Below, one piece after another: positions 28,833 to 37,219 of a stretch of 64,000 bases of DNA. Each line of letters opens with the position of its first letter. The stretch's first letter is position 1. The stretch lies in contig NZ_FXTO01000012.1 in assembly GCF_900182725.1 (NCBI RefSeq), positions 1-64,000 on the forward strand. Direction: 5' to 3'. This stretch comes from Thalassovita litoralis. Lineage in GTDB: Bacteria > Pseudomonadota > Alphaproteobacteria > Rhodobacterales > Rhodobacteraceae. The notes below the pieces were generated by a model. The model searched no databases and was not told where the DNA came from. It was given only the letters and a program-made list of their open reading frames with translations. The translations under genes were made by a program, and so were the position numbers.

Positions 28833-30182
28833 ATGAGAACCACAGTTGAAATGCCGCTCTGGGCGCTGTTGCTGTTGATCGCCTTCGCGGCGGTCACGTT
28901 CGCGTCGCATTTCCTGTTCCCGTCTGTACGCTGGTTTTTCCGCAAGCGGATGGAACGTCTGGTGGCGCGGCTGAATACCCGGTTGGCCCGTCCGATCGAG
29001 CCGTTCAAGCTGGCGCGGCGCTATGACATGATTCAAAGGCTGATTTACGATCCTGACGTTGGTCGTGCCATCGCGATACATGCACAGGCGATGGGGATTC
29101 CCGAAAACGTGGCGTTTGAAACTGCGCGGCGCTATGCGCGTGAAATTGTGCCGTCCTTTAGCGCGTGGACATATTTTCGCTTTGGGTCGCGGATTGCCCG
29201 GTGGCTCAGCCAAACCCTGTATGATGTGCGTGTGATGGGCGAAGACAGCCTTCGTGGGCTGGATCGCAACGCAACGGTGGTTTTCGTCATCAATCACCGC
29301 AGCAATATGGATTATGTGCTGGTCACTTATTTGGCCGCGCGACAAGGGGCAATCAGCTATGCCGTGGGGGAATGGGCGCATGTTTGGCCGCTTAGCCGAC
29401 TGGTGCGGGCGATGGGGGCTTATTTTATTCGGCGCAAATCGGCGGATGATTTGTACCGTATGATTTTGGCGCGATATATCCGGATGGCGACCGATGCAGG
29501 GGTGACGCAGGCGGTTTTCCCCGAAGGCGGGCTAAGCCTGACCGGGCAACTAGGCGCGCCTAAGCTGGGGATACTCAAGTACATCCTGGATCGCGGCCCT
29601 GTGCCGAAGCGGGACGTGATATTTGTGCCGGTCGCGTTGAATTATGACCGTGTGCTGGAAGATCGGGTGTTAATTCGTGCCACCCAAAATGGCACACGGC
29701 GGTTTCCGGCCCGGATCAGTGTGATCCTGCGATTTGTTTTGCGGAAGCTTTGGCTGTGGATGTCAGGGCGGCATAAGCGGTTTGGATATGCCGGAGTTAG
29801 TTTTGGGAAACCCTTGGTGCTGTCCGATTTCCACGGTGAGCTGGCACAACTGGCCGCAGAAGTGATGGAACGTATCGCCCACGAGGTTCCGGTGTTGCCG
29901 GTGCCATTGGTTGCGACTGTATTGTTGACTGCGGACGGGCCTGTTCCGCGTGACACGCTGAAGGCACGGGCGAAGGCCTTGATCGCCGGGCTGGGCGATT
30001 TGCGCACAGAGTTCCCGGATGACACATATGATGCCGCGCTAGAGGACGGTTTGCAGGTGTTGACGTTGCGCGGGCTTGTGCAGGACGGGAGTGATGGCAT
30101 TCAGGTGACGAAGGGGCAAGAAAGCGTGCTGAGCTTTTATGCTGCTTCTATAAAACACCTTTTTCGCGATTGCAGCAAATAG
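28833..30182 (+). CDS. PlsB-like glycerol-3-phosphate acyltransferase
   Basis: A 449-residue membrane-bound acyltransferase. One N-terminal helix (LWALLLLIAFAAVTFASHFLF) anchors it. The catalytic block INHRSNMDYVLVTY has the H-x4-D motif and is followed by AVFPEGGLSLTG, the FPEG substrate motif. Segment order and the C-terminal extension fit the PlsB/GPAT type, which acylates glycerol 3-phosphate as the first step of phospholipid synthesis, although the protein is shorter than E. coli PlsB. The start at 28833 (MRTTVEMP) has GGCAGGATG upstream. Divergent from ecm. Confidence 0.8.
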   Translation: MRTTVEMPLWALLLLIAFAAVTFASHFLFPSVRWFFRKRMERLVARLNTRLARPIEPFKLARRYDMIQRLIYDPDVGRAIAIHAQAMGIPENVAFETARRYAREIVPSFSAWTYFRFGSRIARWLSQTLYDVRVMGEDSLRGLDRNATVVFVINHRSNMDYVLVTYLAARQGAISYAVGEWAHVWPLSRLVRAMGAYFIRRKSADDLYRMILARYIRMATDAGVTQAVFPEGGLSLTGQLGAPKLGILKYILDRGPVPKRDVIFVPVALNYDRVLEDRVLIRATQNGTRRFPARISVILRFVLRKLWLWMSGRHKRFGYAGVSFGKPLVLSDFHGELAQLAAEVMERIAHEVPVLPVPLVATVLLTADGPVPRDTLKARAKALIAGLGDLRTEFPDDTYDAALEDGLQVLTLRGLVQDGSDGIQVTKGQESVLSFYAASIKHLFRDCSK

Positions 30183-30323
30183 GCTCGGATTTTTCTGCAT
30201 CCGCTCGGTTATAAAATTTCAAAAATCTGCGAATTGAGATTGCATTGTTGCGTGGCCGTCTTTATCTCAAACGCATGACACCGCGATTCTGCGTTGCGGC
30301 ATTACAGACAGATGGAGGCTCTG

Positions 30324-31613
30324 ATGGCTTTGGACACGAACACCGGCATCGCCCCCTACGAGGCGCCCGAAAAAGACCTTTATGAAATCGGCGAAATGCC
30401 CCCGCTGGGTTATGTGCCGAAGAAAATGTACGCATGGGCGATCCGCCGCGAACGTCATGGCGAACCGGACAAGTCATTCCAGGTTGAAGTCGTGGATACC
30501 TGGCAGATCGACAGCCACGAAGTGCTGGTTTTGGTCATGGCTGCGGGCGTGAACTATAACGGTGTCTGGGCTGGTCTGGGCGTTCCGATTTCGCCGTTCG
30601 ATGGCCACAAGCAGCCTTATCACATCGCGGGTTCGGATGCGGCGGGCATCGTGTGGCAAGTTGGCGATAAGGTGAAAAACTGGAAAGTCGGCGACGAGGT
30701 TGTGATCCACTGCAATCAGGATGACGGCGACGACGAGGAATGTAACGGCGGCGATCCGATGTTCTCGCCCTCGCAGCGGATTTGGGGCTATGAAACGAAT
30801 GACGGTTCGTTTTCTCAGTTCACCCGCGTGCAGGCGCAACAGTTGATGCCGCGCCCCAAGCACCTGACTTGGGAAGAATCGGCCTGCTATACGCTGACGC
30901 TGGCCACCGCCTACCGGATGCTGTTCGGCCATCACCCGCACGAGCTGAAGCCCGGCCAGAACGTTCTGGTGTGGGGCGCGTCGGGCGGTCTGGGGTCCTA
31001 TGCGATTCAGTTGGCAAATACCGCAGGGGCCAACGCGATTGGCGTGATTTCCGACGAAAGCAAACGTCAGTTCGTGATGGATCAGGGCGCCAAGGGCGTG
31101 ATCAACCGCAAGGACTTCAACTGCTGGGGCCAACTGCCCACGGTCAACACGCCCGAGTATAACGAATGGGCCAAAGAGGCCCGCAAATTCGGCAAGGCGA
31201 TCTGGGACATCACCGGCAAAGGCGTCAGCGTTGATATGGTGTTCGAACATCCCGGCGAAGCCACTTTCCCGGTGTCGACGCTGGTGGTGAAAAAAGGCGG
31301 GATCGTGGTGATCTGCGCCGGAACCAGCGGGTTCAACTGTACCTTTGACGTGCGCTACATGTGGATGCACCAGAAGCGTCTGCAAGGCTCGCACTTTGCC
31401 AACCTGAAACAGGCTGCTTCGGCCAACCGTCTGATGTGCGAACGCCGTCTGGACCCCTGCATGTCCGAAGTGTTCACTTGGGATGAAATCCCCGCCGCAC
31501 ACCTGAAGATGCTGCGGAACGAACATAAGCCGGGCAACATGGCCGTGCTGGTTCAGGCCCCGAAAACCGGCCTGCGCACTGTCGAGGACGTGCTGGAAGC
31601 GGGCAAAAAGTAA
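30324..31613 (+). CDS. ccr: Crotonyl-CoA carboxylase/reductase
   Basis: A 429-residue medium-chain dehydrogenase-type enzyme that reductively carboxylates crotonyl-CoA to ethylmalonyl-CoA with NADPH, the key step of the ethylmalonyl-CoA pathway. The family features GVNYNGVWAGLGVPISPFDGH, HCNQDDGDDEECNGGDPMFSPSQRIWGYE and VWGASGGLGSYAIQLAN (NADPH loop) are all present. The length equals Rhodobacter Ccr. The ATG at 30324 follows GGAGG. It is followed by a terminator and is monocistronic. Confidence 0.96.
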   Translation: MALDTNTGIAPYEAPEKDLYEIGEMPPLGYVPKKMYAWAIRRERHGEPDKSFQVEVVDTWQIDSHEVLVLVMAAGVNYNGVWAGLGVPISPFDGHKQPYHIAGSDAAGIVWQVGDKVKNWKVGDEVVIHCNQDDGDDEECNGGDPMFSPSQRIWGYETNDGSFSQFTRVQAQQLMPRPKHLTWEESACYTLTLATAYRMLFGHHPHELKPGQNVLVWGASGGLGSYAIQLANTAGANAIGVISDESKRQFVMDQGAKGVINRKDFNCWGQLPTVNTPEYNEWAKEARKFGKAIWDITGKGVSVDMVFEHPGEATFPVSTLVVKKGGIVVICAGTSGFNCTFDVRYMWMHQKRLQGSHFANLKQAASANRLMCERRLDPCMSEVFTWDEIPAAHLKMLRNEHKPGNMAVLVQAPKTGLRTVEDVLEAGKK

Positions 31614-31638
31614 GCCGCGCGACAAATTGAAAATTTTG

Positions 31639-31666
31639 AACCGCCGGGGGGAAACCACCGGCGGTT
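31639..31666 (+). terminator. Terminator after ccr
   Basis: AACCGCCGG (31639-31647) and CCGGCGGTT (31658-31666) form a perfect 9-bp stem with a 10-nt loop, followed by TCGCGTTTTT. Confidence 0.8.
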
Positions 31667-31748
31667 TCGCGTTTTTCCGCTTCTCGCTATTTATGGGGAG
31701 TTGAAATACGTGAATTTTTTCGCGGAAGGCGCTCGTGCTATGATTGTG

Positions 31749-31763
31749 TTAACCAATCGTTAA
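31749..31763. promoter_or_regulatory. CtrA-type box upstream of luxR region
   Basis: TTAACCAATCGTTAA is a perfect TTAA-N7-TTAA, the full recognition site of the cell-cycle regulator CtrA in alphaproteobacteria. It ends 22 bp before the small gene that precedes luxR, a position compatible with direct control. Confidence 0.6.
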
Positions 31764-31785
31764 CCTAACCCCATGAGTGTGAAAC

Positions 31786-32001
31786 ATGAAGAACGACTGG
31801 ATTTTGGACGTACTCTCGGACCTGAAATGTTTTGCGCAGCGAAACGGGCATGATCTGTTAGCCCAACAACTGTCGCAGGCAAGGCAGATTGCCGTGGTCG
31901 AGATTGCATCCGCTGAAATAGGGGGTTCCCCTGCGTCACACGGCGATGAAGCCACGGTTGGAGCAAATCCTGGAGGATTTGGAGCAAGCTACCAGTCTTG
32001 A
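31786..32001 (+). CDS. Small protein upstream of and overlapping luxR
   Basis: A 71-residue frame starting MKNDWILDVLSDLKCFAQRNG and continuing LLAQQLSQARQIAVVEIAS. The N-terminal 45 residues look like a real helical domain with chromosome-like codon use; the last 20 (rich in Gly and Ser) lie over the luxR start and may be less constrained. It overlaps luxR by 56 bp in a different frame. I believe similar short MKNxWILDVLxDL proteins occur in this order but cannot name a function; its position suggests a tie to quorum sensing. Confidence 0.6.
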   Translation: MKNDWILDVLSDLKCFAQRNGHDLLAQQLSQARQIAVVEIASAEIGGSPASHGDEATVGANPGGFGASYQS

Positions 32002-32659
32002 TCACCTGCAATCTGCGCTGGAGGCGATACGGGATCATTTCCGCGTTGATCATACAGTCTACCATTGGGTGAACTCGGCAGGCGAACAATATGGCTGCGG
32101 AACTTATGCCCCGGAATGGGCCGCGCACTATCAGGAAAAGGATTATCTGCGTATTGATCCGGTCGTTCAGGGCTGCTTTCAGCGGTTCCATCCGGTAGAT
32201 TGGAAGGATCTGGACTGGACCAGCCGCGCGGCGCGCGCCTTCCAAGAGGAGGCGCGGGCGTTTGGGGTAGGGAAGCAGGGGTTTTCCGTGCCTTTGCGTG
32301 GTCCGAATGGGCAGTTTGCCCTGTTTACGGTAAATCACAACTGCGACGATGATACGTGGGAACGCTTTACCGAAGTCCATCGCCGGGGGATGATTCTGGT
32401 GGCATATTATTGCAACCAAAAGGCGCTGGAGTTTGAACCCGGTCGTAGCCCGGAGCCATCACAAGGCCTGTCCCCGCGTGAAGTCGATGCCCTGACGTTG
32501 TTGGCGTTGGGACAAAGCCGGGCACAAGTGGCTGATGCGTTGTCGATTTCAGAACATACATTGCGGGTTTATATAGAAAGCGCCCGGTTCAAGCTGGGGG
32601 CGCTGAACACCACCCATGCGGTTGCCCGTGCAATCAGCCGGGGATTGATTGTCGTCTGA
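31946..32659 (+). CDS. LuxR family quorum-sensing transcription regulator
   Basis: A 237-residue regulator. The N-terminal autoinducer domain includes the WVNS...YAPEWAAHYQEKDYLRIDPVV pattern, where Trp, Tyr and Asp line the acyl-homoserine lactone pocket. The C-terminal DNA-binding domain opens LSPREVDALTLLALGQSRAQVA and contains ISEHTLRVYIESARFKL, a typical LuxR helix-turn-helix. luxI follows 100 bp downstream on the same strand. The pair would sense its own acyl-homoserine lactone. The start overlaps the preceding small gene. Confidence 0.92.
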   Translation: MKPRLEQILEDLEQATSLDHLQSALEAIRDHFRVDHTVYHWVNSAGEQYGCGTYAPEWAAHYQEKDYLRIDPVVQGCFQRFHPVDWKDLDWTSRAARAFQEEARAFGVGKQGFSVPLRGPNGQFALFTVNHNCDDDTWERFTEVHRRGMILVAYYCNQKALEFEPGRSPEPSQGLSPREVDALTLLALGQSRAQVADALSISEHTLRVYIESARFKLGALNTTHAVARAISRGLIVV

Positions 32660-32721
32660 CTTGGTAAGGATTCGTTAACCCCTATGTGCGCCGCGTTGGG
32701 GAATTCTTAAACTTTGTTCGC

Positions 32722-32741
32722 GTAACGTTCTCATCGTTAAC
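32722..32741. promoter_or_regulatory. Possible LuxR-type dyad before luxI
   Basis: GTAACGTTCTCATCGTTAAC is a 20-bp imperfect dyad (TAACG/CGTTA arms) 19 bp before the luxI start. Length and position fit a lux box, but the sequence is not close to the Vibrio consensus, so the call rests on location and symmetry. Confidence 0.35.
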
Positions 32742-32759
32742 AAGCTCGGAGGGCTGACG

Positions 32760-33398
32760 ATGCTGCGTTATATTTATGCAGAGGATTTGAAGAACGAACC
32801 GTTACTACGTGATACGATGTTCCGTGACCGTGCGGACCAGTTCAAGACGCGTCTTGGCTGGGAAGTGGCGGTGAACGACGCGGGCGAAGAACGCGATGAA
32901 TACGACGATTTGAACCCGCTTTACGTGATCTGGCAGCGGGCGGACGGAACACATGGCGGGTCTATGCGGTTTTTGCCGACGGTCGGGCGGTGCATGGTGA
33001 ACGAACATTTCCTGAATCTGACGGATGGTGTCAGGATCGAAAGCCCCCTGATTTGGGAATGCACCCGGTTTTGTCTGACGCGTGGGGCGGAACCCACTGT
33101 AGCAGCGGCGCTGATGTTGGCAGGGGGCGAAATTCTGGATCGGTTCGCGTTGCGCCATTTCGTTGGGGTGTTCGATGCGCGGATGGTGCGAATTTACCGG
33201 CGGATCGGGTCTTCTCCGACTGTTTTGGGGGCATCTGGAACCGGACGGGACGCGATTAGCGTGGGCCTGTGGGAATTTTCGCAGGATGCGAAGGAACGGG
33301 TGGCGCGACAGGCGGGGCTATCGCCTGCTTTGTCTGAAATGTGGTTCAAACAGGCGTTTGGCCGCGGTCAGCCGCAGCGGTTCGCGATGACCGGGTAA
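32760..33398 (+). CDS. LuxI-type acyl-homoserine lactone synthase
   Basis: A 212-residue synthase that makes acyl-homoserine lactones from S-adenosylmethionine and acyl-ACP. The conserved residues of the family are in place: Arg24, Phe28 and Trp34 in MFRDRADQFKTRLGW, Asp46 and Asp49 in RDEYDD, Arg70 in GSMRFLPT, Phe84, and Glu100 and Arg103 in WECTRFC. GGAGGGCTGACG precedes the ATG. The acyl chain cannot be predicted; residue 140 onward differs from the well-studied LuxI. Confidence 0.93.
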   Translation: MLRYIYAEDLKNEPLLRDTMFRDRADQFKTRLGWEVAVNDAGEERDEYDDLNPLYVIWQRADGTHGGSMRFLPTVGRCMVNEHFLNLTDGVRIESPLIWECTRFCLTRGAEPTVAAALMLAGGEILDRFALRHFVGVFDARMVRIYRRIGSSPTVLGASGTGRDAISVGLWEFSQDAKERVARQAGLSPALSEMWFKQAFGRGQPQRFAMTG

Positions 33399-33462
33399 GG
33401 GTATCGTCCTCGGGTGCGTTTGGGCGCTGGCGCAGGGCGCGGCTTGGTTGTAGGGTCGCGCC

Positions 33463-34995
33463 ATGACCCTGCCCGCAGTGACGTTTTCCCATGATCAGGC
33501 CGAAGCCTTTGACCGTATCGCCGAAGCGCTGCGCGGCTTTGGTGTGGATATAGAAGAGGGTATCCTGACCCCGCCGACAGAGGGTAAAACCCGTGTTATG
33601 GCAGTGCTTGGAAAGGCTGGGTCGGGGAAAACGCTGCTATTGTCGGAACTGACCAAGGCGCTGGAAAGTGCCGGTGTTGATATCGTGTCCGGCGATTACG
33701 AGGGTAAAAGCAAAAAAGACCGGCGCACACTGGCCATTTTGGCACCAACGAACAAGGCCGCCAGCGTTTTGCGCAACCGGGGTGTTCCGGCGACGACGAT
33801 CCACCGCATCCTATATACGCCCGTCTATGACCCGGAATATGAACGCATTGCAGAATGGTTGGCCGGGGATGACACGCGCCCGGAAATCGAAGGTCTGACC
33901 GACGAAGCCCTGGACCGTGCCTTTGCGTTTTATCAGATACATAAATCCATTCCCGGCGCTTTGGCGGCAGCCGGATTGCGGGGCAGTGATTTTATCACGG
34001 GCTGGAAACGGCGGGACGATCCGCTGGATATTGGTTTTATCGACGAAGCGTCGATGCTGGACGATAAGCAATTCACTGACCTGAAAGAGATTTTTCCCAC
34101 GCTGGTTCTGTTTGGCGATCCGGCACAGTTGGCCCCGGTGGGACAGTCGGGCCAGATGGTATTTGATACGCTGGCCAAGGAAACCAAGCTGGAATTGCAC
34201 CGGGTTCACCGACAGGATCAGGATAACCCAATTTTGGATTTGGCACATGCGTTGGCGGACCCTGCATTGGCGTTCGAGGATTTCGAGCGCATGATCGAAG
34301 AGGCCGCCCGCCGCGATGATCGTGTGGTTTGGGCGCAGCGGGTCGAGGTGGACCTGATGGCGCGTTCACCCGTGCTGGTTTGGCGCAATGCAACCCGTAT
34401 TCGCCTGATAAACGCGTTCCGTTCGGTTTACGGCGCCCCCGAAGATGCGCTTCTGGAAGGGGAGCCGCTGATTTGTGACGGCATAGAACTGCCGTTAAAA
34501 CACCGCAAAAAACGCGTCGATCTGGAAGCGCGGGGGCTGATCAAAGGCGCGCAGGTTGTGTTTTTGGGGCAGGGGCGCAAGCCCGGATTTTCGCGGATGC
34601 ATGTGATCGGGGCCGAAGACCCACAGGTGAATGTGGCCTCGATTATCAAAATTGAAAAACCGGACGAAGAAGAACCGTTTATCCCATCGGCGGCGCGGAT
34701 GGGGGCGGCGTTTTTGCATGGGGCGGCTGTGACGATTCACAAGGCGCAGGGCAGCCAATGGGAAAATGTGCAGGTTTTCGCGCCCGATCTCTATGCCGCA
34801 GCCCGCATGGGCCGGGTCGAGGCGGGGCAGCCGTTATGGAAACGGCTGGCCTATGTTGCAATCACGCGGGCGGAACAGCGGTTATTCTGGGTGGTGCGGA
34901 ACCGGCTGTCAAAACCTTCGGGGCCGCTGCGGGTGGATGATCTGCGGGCGGTGCCCGCTGCCGCGCTTGTTCTGGAAACGCAGGAGGAACTATGA
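33463..34995 (+). CDS. RecD-like ATP-dependent DNA helicase (SF1)
   Basis: A 510-residue helicase without nuclease domain. Walker A is VLGKAGSGKTLLL (about 49-61). Motif Ia is ILAPTNKAASVLRNRG, Walker B GFIDEASMLDD, motif III LFGDPAQLAPVGQ, and the C-terminal motifs include VTIHKAQGSQWENV and YVAITRAEQRLFWVV. This set fits the Dda/RecD2 branch of superfamily 1B, which unwinds DNA 5' to 3' in repair or replication restart. Its stop overlaps the start of the next gene (ATGA). Confidence 0.88.
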   Translation: MTLPAVTFSHDQAEAFDRIAEALRGFGVDIEEGILTPPTEGKTRVMAVLGKAGSGKTLLLSELTKALESAGVDIVSGDYEGKSKKDRRTLAILAPTNKAASVLRNRGVPATTIHRILYTPVYDPEYERIAEWLAGDDTRPEIEGLTDEALDRAFAFYQIHKSIPGALAAAGLRGSDFITGWKRRDDPLDIGFIDEASMLDDKQFTDLKEIFPTLVLFGDPAQLAPVGQSGQMVFDTLAKETKLELHRVHRQDQDNPILDLAHALADPALAFEDFERMIEEAARRDDRVVWAQRVEVDLMARSPVLVWRNATRIRLINAFRSVYGAPEDALLEGEPLICDGIELPLKHRKKRVDLEARGLIKGAQVVFLGQGRKPGFSRMHVIGAEDPQVNVASIIKIEKPDEEEPFIPSAARMGAAFLHGAAVTIHKAQGSQWENVQVFAPDLYAAARMGRVEAGQPLWKRLAYVAITRAEQRLFWVVRNRLSKPSGPLRVDDLRAVPAAALVLETQEEL

Positions 34996-35711
34996 AAACG
35001 ATCATTGTGACCGGGGCCAGCGCAGGTATTGGCGCGGCTTGTGCGCAGCGGTTTCTGGCGGCGGGATGATGCGTGGGTTTGCTGGCGCGGCGTCCCGAAA
35101 CATTGGCAAAGGTCGCGGCAGGGCACGAAAACGCATTGGTGCTGCCCTGCGATGTCACCGATCCGGCGCAGGTGGAAACCGCGTTTGGCGCATTCGTGGC
35201 GCAGGCCGGGCGGTTGGACGTATTGTTCAACAACGCGGGCATGTTTGGCCGGGCCGTTCCGATCGACGAGCTGAGCATCGAAGAATGGCGTCAGGTTCGT
35301 GATGTGAATCTTGACGGTATGTTTTATTGCGCCCGTGCGGCGTTCGGGCAGATGCGGCGTCAGGCTCCGATGGGGGGGCGGATCATCAATAACGGGTCAA
35401 TCAGTGCCCATGTTCCGCGCGAAGGGTCCGTGACCTATACGACCACCAAACACGCGATTACCGGATTAACGCGCAGTTTGTCGCTGGACGGGCGGGCCTT
35501 TGATATTGCCTGCGGGCAGATTGACATTGGCAATGCCAGAACCGAGCTTCTGGAGGGGTTGATTGCCCAGAACCCCGAAGCGGCCCCGCCCACGATGAAG
35601 GTTGATGACGTAGCCAAGGCCGTGCTGCAAATGGCCGAGCTGGGACCGGAAGCCAATGTTCAGTTCATGACGATTATGGCAACGAAAATGCCGTATATCG
35701 GGCGGGGCTAG
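34992..35711 (+). pseudogene. Short-chain dehydrogenase interrupted by an in-frame TGA
   Basis: The reading frame starts MKTIIVTGASAGIGAACAQ with the Rossmann TGASAGIG motif, reaches AAG at codon 25, then meets TGA (35067-35069), and continues in the same frame CVGLLARRPE and on to a complete SDR: LFNNAGMF, the catalytic serine in INNGSISAHV and YTTTK with Tyr and Lys. At the TGA most SDRs have an aromatic residue, commonly Trp, so one G-to-A change from TGG explains it. A GTG at 35073 could restart a protein lacking the cofactor-binding strand. Recent inactivation, readthrough or a sequencing error are all possible. The ATG overlaps the helicase stop. Confidence 0.75.
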
Positions 35712-36016
35712 GCTGCGCGGCGATCTGTCCGCAAACCAGTGGACGCGCGAGGAGGGGGGCTGCTCCTCTTTAACAGGCGTTCAAAGGCGCTTCAAAAGCG
35801 CCGAACGTTATGGCTTTTCAGCGTGACAGATTGTGAGGGGACGGAGACGGGCGACGACACAGTCTGCCCGCCTGTCCCTAATGATAGTTGACACTTATTC
35901 TTACAGTGAAGGCGGAAGAGGGTAGAAGACGGCGGAAGATGGCGGATGGCTTTGAAAACAAAGGCGTTTGTGGCTCTGTCAGAGGTTTTGACACCGCCTG
36001 AGAGTTGACAGAAAAA

Positions 36017-36047
36017 AATGGCCGTTAATTGCCATTCAACGGCCATT
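36017..36047 (-). terminator. Hairpin with U-run on the minus strand
   Basis: AATGGCCGTT (36017-36026) pairs perfectly with AACGGCCATT (36038-36047). The adjacent A-run at 36012-36018 gives a U-run on the minus strand, the pattern of a factor-independent terminator. No minus-strand gene feeds into it now, so it may be a leftover of a deleted gene. Confidence 0.5.
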
Positions 36048-36171
36048 TAACGCCTGACCCGCTGAGGACGGTGCGTTCGCGCTGTGCGGCGTCTAAGTCC
36101 CATTCAATAAACGATATTTTGCGTTGAATGGCGCTGTTTGCGGGCCGTTTTGGGGCTGACAGACCGGCGCG

Positions 36172-36289
36172 GAACTGGGAACTGGAGTTCCCAGTTTGGA
36201 TTTCAGTTCCCAGAAAGGGATTAGTTATTGAAAAACAATATCTTGCGTCTGGTCGTGGGTGATAGATGCCAGTCGCGAACTGGGAACTG
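36172..36289. repeat. Cluster of GAACTGGGAACTG repeats
   Basis: GAACTGGGAACTG occurs at 36172-36184 and again at 36277-36289. The complementary form occurs at 36188-36196 (TTCCCAGTT) and 36204-36213 (CAGTTCCCAG). The last copy ends 28 bp before the first phage gene. This looks like a multi-site operator or an end-binding array rather than chance. Confidence 0.55.
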
Positions 36290-36317
36290 ATTTCGCCTTA
36301 TTAGGCTCTGGGTGCAG

Positions 36318-37217
36318 ATGGCGCGTTTCATCGACGGCAGTCTGGTGGTGTCCGGGACGATCTATGCGGATAGCCTGGTTCTGGATGGTCAGACAGTGGG
36401 GGAGGATGGCGAAGGCAGGCTGATCCTGCTGGATGGCGGGGTAAGCTCGGACAAGATCGCGCTGAAAGCGCATGGCGATGTGCTGTCCGTCCATGGGGCA
36501 ACGGCCCTGAGCAGCGGGCGGTTTGCGCTGGATGACATTGTGCAAGGTCAAAAATACATCATCGACGGTGTTGGCGGCTTTGATTTTGTCACGCAGATGA
36601 ATGCCGCCGCCAACACGGTGGGCACCGAGTTTTATGCGTCACGAGACGGCACGGCCGCAGATGAGGCGGCATTTCCGGGGGCCTATGTCAAACCGGGATG
36701 GGCGGCGGCCTGCGTGCTCAATGTCGGCACGCCCATTGATGCCTCCGCGATCCTCGTTTGGTCCTTTGCGCAGGGCTATACCGCCGCGACGGCCCGTTGG
36801 TCTGTCAGGGTGCGTCGGATCAATGGCACATTGTGGGAGGGCGGCGTTGCCGATCCAGAAACCACCGGGCGGGCGCAGGAGGTCTATGACGCGTATCTCG
36901 AGGTGGTTTACCGCCCACCTGATGCGGCAGGCTATGATTTTTATGTCAGCGGCGGTGGCGCAGGCGTTCCGCTTCATACGCTGAAACAGGCGCTTCTCAC
37001 CTCAGCCGAATACAGCGCCTCGGTGCAATATATGCGCGATGAGATGGGGGCGCAGGCGGACTTTCCGACGGCGCAGCTGGAAATCGGCATCGTCGGGGAT
37101 GCCGATCATGACAGCCAGATCGTGCTGGAATGGTACGGCAATGAGGACAACAACACCGGGTCTGGCGATATCAGTGCCCTCGGTTCGATGTCGCTGATCA
37201 TGCTCAAGAGGGTGTAG
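36318..37217 (+). CDS. Phage tail tip/fibre-type protein
   Basis: A 299-residue protein opening MARFIDGSLVVSGTIYADSLVLDG, a beta-rich pattern typical of phage host-specificity and tail-fibre proteins, where short strands alternate with Gly and Asp. The rest is beta-rich with VWSFAQGYTAATARWSVRVRR and a C-terminal LGSMSLIMLKRV. No enzyme motif is seen. The ATG at 36318 is used. It heads a tightly packed series of structural genes that ends with com and dam, which supports a tail role. Confidence 0.6.
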   Translation: MARFIDGSLVVSGTIYADSLVLDGQTVGEDGEGRLILLDGGVSSDKIALKAHGDVLSVHGATALSSGRFALDDIVQGQKYIIDGVGGFDFVTQMNAAANTVGTEFYASRDGTAADEAAFPGAYVKPGWAAACVLNVGTPIDASAILVWSFAQGYTAATARWSVRVRRINGTLWEGGVADPETTGRAQEVYDAYLEVVYRPPDAAGYDFYVSGGGAGVPLHTLKQALLTSAEYSASVQYMRDEMGAQADFPTAQLEIGIVGDADHDSQIVLEWYGNEDNNTGSGDISALGSMSLIMLKRV

Positions 37218-37219
37218 CC

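Larger units (their letters stand above)
35712..36317. other. Intergenic region left of the phage fragment
   Basis: No gene is seen over about 600 bp. It contains GGCGGAAGA repeats near 35910-35945, two TTGACA boxes (near 35887 and 36005), a 10-bp hairpin at 36017-36047 and a cluster of CTGGGAACTG-type repeats at 36172-36289. The composition is lower in GC than the flanking genes. It is a plausible left border of the prophage remnant. Confidence 0.45.

Noticed and set aside
35067-35069. TGA as a selenocysteine codon in the SDR gene
   Set aside because: The position is not catalytic in SDRs, normally holds an aromatic residue, and no hairpin of SECIS type is apparent just after it.
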